From positions 1-6,914 of the forward strand of contig JAQGOI010000093.1 in the NCBI GenBank assembly GCA_028293685.1: a stretch of DNA of 6,914 bases, given 5' to 3'. Each line of letters opens with the position of its first letter. The stretch's first letter is position 1. The stretch is from Lysobacteraceae bacterium. GTDB taxonomy: Bacteria > Pseudomonadota > Gammaproteobacteria > Xanthomonadales > Xanthomonadaceae. The notes below the pieces were generated by a model, which was given only the letters and a program-made list of their open reading frames with translations, had not been told where the DNA came from and made no database searches. A program made the translations under genes and the position numbers. Shown here piece after piece: positions 5,463 through 6,914 of this stretch.

Positions 5463-6914
5463 ATGTCAAATGATGTATCCGGCCCAAGGTCCGGAGTTTC
5501 GCGCCGCCACTTTGTCCAGGGACTCGCCGCTAGCGGCGCTGTGGCGGCGGCGGGACTCTGGCCGAAGGCAAGTTGGGCGGTAAGCGCGCCGGGCAGCAAC
5601 AACGTTCTTTCGGGCACCGAGTTCGACTTGACCATCGGCGAAACGCTGATGGATTTCACCGGTCGCACGCGTCGCGCCGTAACCGTCAACGGCTCCCTGC
5701 CCGCTCCGCTGCTGCGCTGGCGTGAGGGAACGACCGTGAACCTGCGCGTCACCAACGCCTTGCCCATGGGCTCGGCGTATGGCCACGACACCTCGATCCA
5801 TTGGCACGGAATCCTGCTGCCGGCCAACATGGACGGTGTGCCAGGAGTAAGTTCCGACGGCATCGGTCCCGGCCAGACGTATCACTACCGCTTCACCGTG
5901 CGACAAGGCGGCACTTACTGGTACCACAGCCATTCGGCTTTCCAGGAACAAGCCGGACTCTACGGTCCGATCGTGATCGATCCGATCGACCCGGCACCGT
6001 TCTCGTACGACCGCGACTACGTGGTGATGTTGACCGACTGGACCGATCTCGATCCGGCCGCGTTGTATTCGCGCCTGAAAAAAATGTCCGGTTTCGACAA
6101 TTACCACAAGCGCACGGTTGGCGATTTCCTAAGCGACGCAGGTCGCGAGGGGCTCAAGGCGACGTTGGCCGACCGCAAGGCATGGGGCAGGATGCGGATG
6201 ACGCCGACTGATCTGTCGGACGTCAATGGCAACACCTACACGTACCTGATGAACGGGACGACCGCGCTGGGCAACTGGACGGGGCTGTTTCAGCCTGGCG
6301 AAAAAGTGCGTTTGCGTTTCATCAACGGCTCGTCGATGACGCACTTCGACGTGCGTATTCCCGGATTGAAAATGACGGTGGTCGCAGCCGACGGCAATTA
6401 CGTGCATCCGGTGACGATCGATGAATTCCGCATCGCCACGGCCGAAGTCTTCGACGTGATCGTTGAGCCTGGTGGCCAGGACGCATTTACGATCTTTGCG
6501 CAGGACGCCGGGCGAACCGGCTACGTCAGTGGAACGCTCGCCGTTCGAAATGGCCTGCGCGCACCTGTCCCGCTGGTCGACCCGCGGCCGATCCTGACCA
6601 TGAACGACATGGGGATGTGCATGATGCCGGGCACGAGCAGCAGCGCGGCTTTATCCGGTCCGACAGCGATCACGCCGGATACCAAGAGCGACGCGGGCAT
6701 GAGCGGGATGGACATGAGTGCCTCTCACGGGCAACCCGCGGTGCCATCCGCGGCAGGCATGCAATCAGGCGGCATGCGAAACCACCCAGCCACCGAGGCA
6801 GGAAACCCACTGGTCGACAACCAGGCGATGTCGCCGACATCGCGGCTGGATGATCCCGGAAACGGCCTGCGCGGCAATGGCCGCAATGTGCTCAGCTACT
6901 CGATGCTCAAAAGC
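5463..6914 (+). CDS. copA: Copper-resistance multicopper oxidase CopA (runs off right edge)
   Basis: Periplasmic multicopper oxidase of the CopA/PcoA family, which confers copper resistance by oxidising Cu(I) and binding copper. 484 codons are present and the frame is open to the window end; full-length members are roughly 560-640 residues. The N-terminus has a Tat signal, S13-R-R-H-F-V-Q-G-L, followed by a hydrophobic Ala-rich stretch, as expected for a cofactor-loaded exported oxidase. The first cupredoxin domain holds two of the four copper-ligand motifs: HWHG (H113, H115) and HSH (H155, H157) in GTYWYHSHSAFQEQAGLYGP. The second domain spans about residues 170-375. A Met-rich segment follows (about 380-441; NDMGMCMMPG, GMSGMDMSASHG, GMQSGGMRNHP), the place where PcoA/CopA carry their copper-binding methionine repeats. 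The C-terminal ligands (HxxH, HCH) fall outside the window. copL lies directly upstream. Confidence 0.96.
   Translation, partial: MSNDVSGPRSGVSRRHFVQGLAASGAVAAAGLWPKASWAVSAPGSNNVLSGTEFDLTIGETLMDFTGRTRRAVTVNGSLPAPLLRWREGTTVNLRVTNALPMGSAYGHDTSIHWHGILLPANMDGVPGVSSDGIGPGQTYHYRFTVRQGGTYWYHSHSAFQEQAGLYGPIVIDPIDPAPFSYDRDYVVMLTDWTDLDPAALYSRLKKMSGFDNYHKRTVGDFLSDAGREGLKATLADRKAWGRMRMTPTDLSDVNGNTYTYLMNGTTALGNWTGLFQPGEKVRLRFINGSSMTHFDVRIPGLKMTVVAADGNYVHPVTIDEFRIATAEVFDVIVEPGGQDAFTIFAQDAGRTGYVSGTLAVRNGLRAPVPLVDPRPILTMNDMGMCMMPGTSSSAALSGPTAITPDTKSDAGMSGMDMSASHGQPAVPSAAGMQSGGMRNHPATEAGNPLVDNQAMSPTSRLDDPGNGLRGNGRNVLSYSMLKS

Noticed and set aside
5126..6107. Minus-strand open frames (5126-5863 and 5466-6107) opposite copL and copA
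   Set aside because: Both are antisense to copA, which has a Tat signal and copper-ligand motifs in frame; the minus frames show no motifs.

Overview
The window comes from a GC-rich gammaproteobacterium, most likely of the order Xanthomonadales (Lysobacterales: Xanthomonas, Lysobacter, Rhodanobacter and relatives). Three things point there. The minus-strand gene order is cinA/pncC - lexA - recA - recX - alaS. The lexA operator matches the Xanthomonas/Xylella form TTAG-N6-TACTA rather than the E. coli form CTGT-N8-ACAG. A copL-copA copper-resistance pair of the Xanthomonas type sits beside this block.

Layout. The left two thirds (1-4714) is one run of minus-strand genes. In transcription order these are a stand-alone CinA C-terminal-type NMN amidohydrolase (pncC, 4714-4217), the SOS repressor lexA (4168-3512), recA (3348-2314), its modulator recX (2296-1769), and the N-terminal 512 codons of alanyl-tRNA synthetase (alaS, from 1537), which runs off the left edge. 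lexA carries its own promoter, with a perfect palindromic LexA operator lying over the -10 element and almost touching the start codon, so the lexA mRNA is probably leaderless or nearly so. recA has a good Shine-Dalgarno sequence, but I see no matching LexA box in its own upstream gap. recX follows recA by only 17 bases.

The right third (4922-6914) is transcribed on the plus strand, away from pncC. copL (4922-5344) encodes a small secreted Cys/His-rich protein. copA (from 5463) encodes a Tat-exported multicopper oxidase with a Met-rich insert; it runs off the right edge after 484 codons.

How the parts work together. LexA and RecA form the SOS switch: RecA filaments on single-stranded DNA trigger LexA self-cleavage, and RecX limits the filament. 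pncC and alaS are housekeeping neighbours (pyridine nucleotide recycling and tRNA charging). CopL and CopA form a periplasmic copper-handling unit not known to be part of SOS. The least explained DNA is in the non-coding stretches around the cop genes: a 12-base palindrome in the pncC-copL gap, a bulged dyad directly in front of the copL start, and a perfect 9-bp hairpin between copL and copA. No tRNA, rRNA, CRISPR array or insertion sequence was seen. All genes belong to known families; I found no clearly new system.
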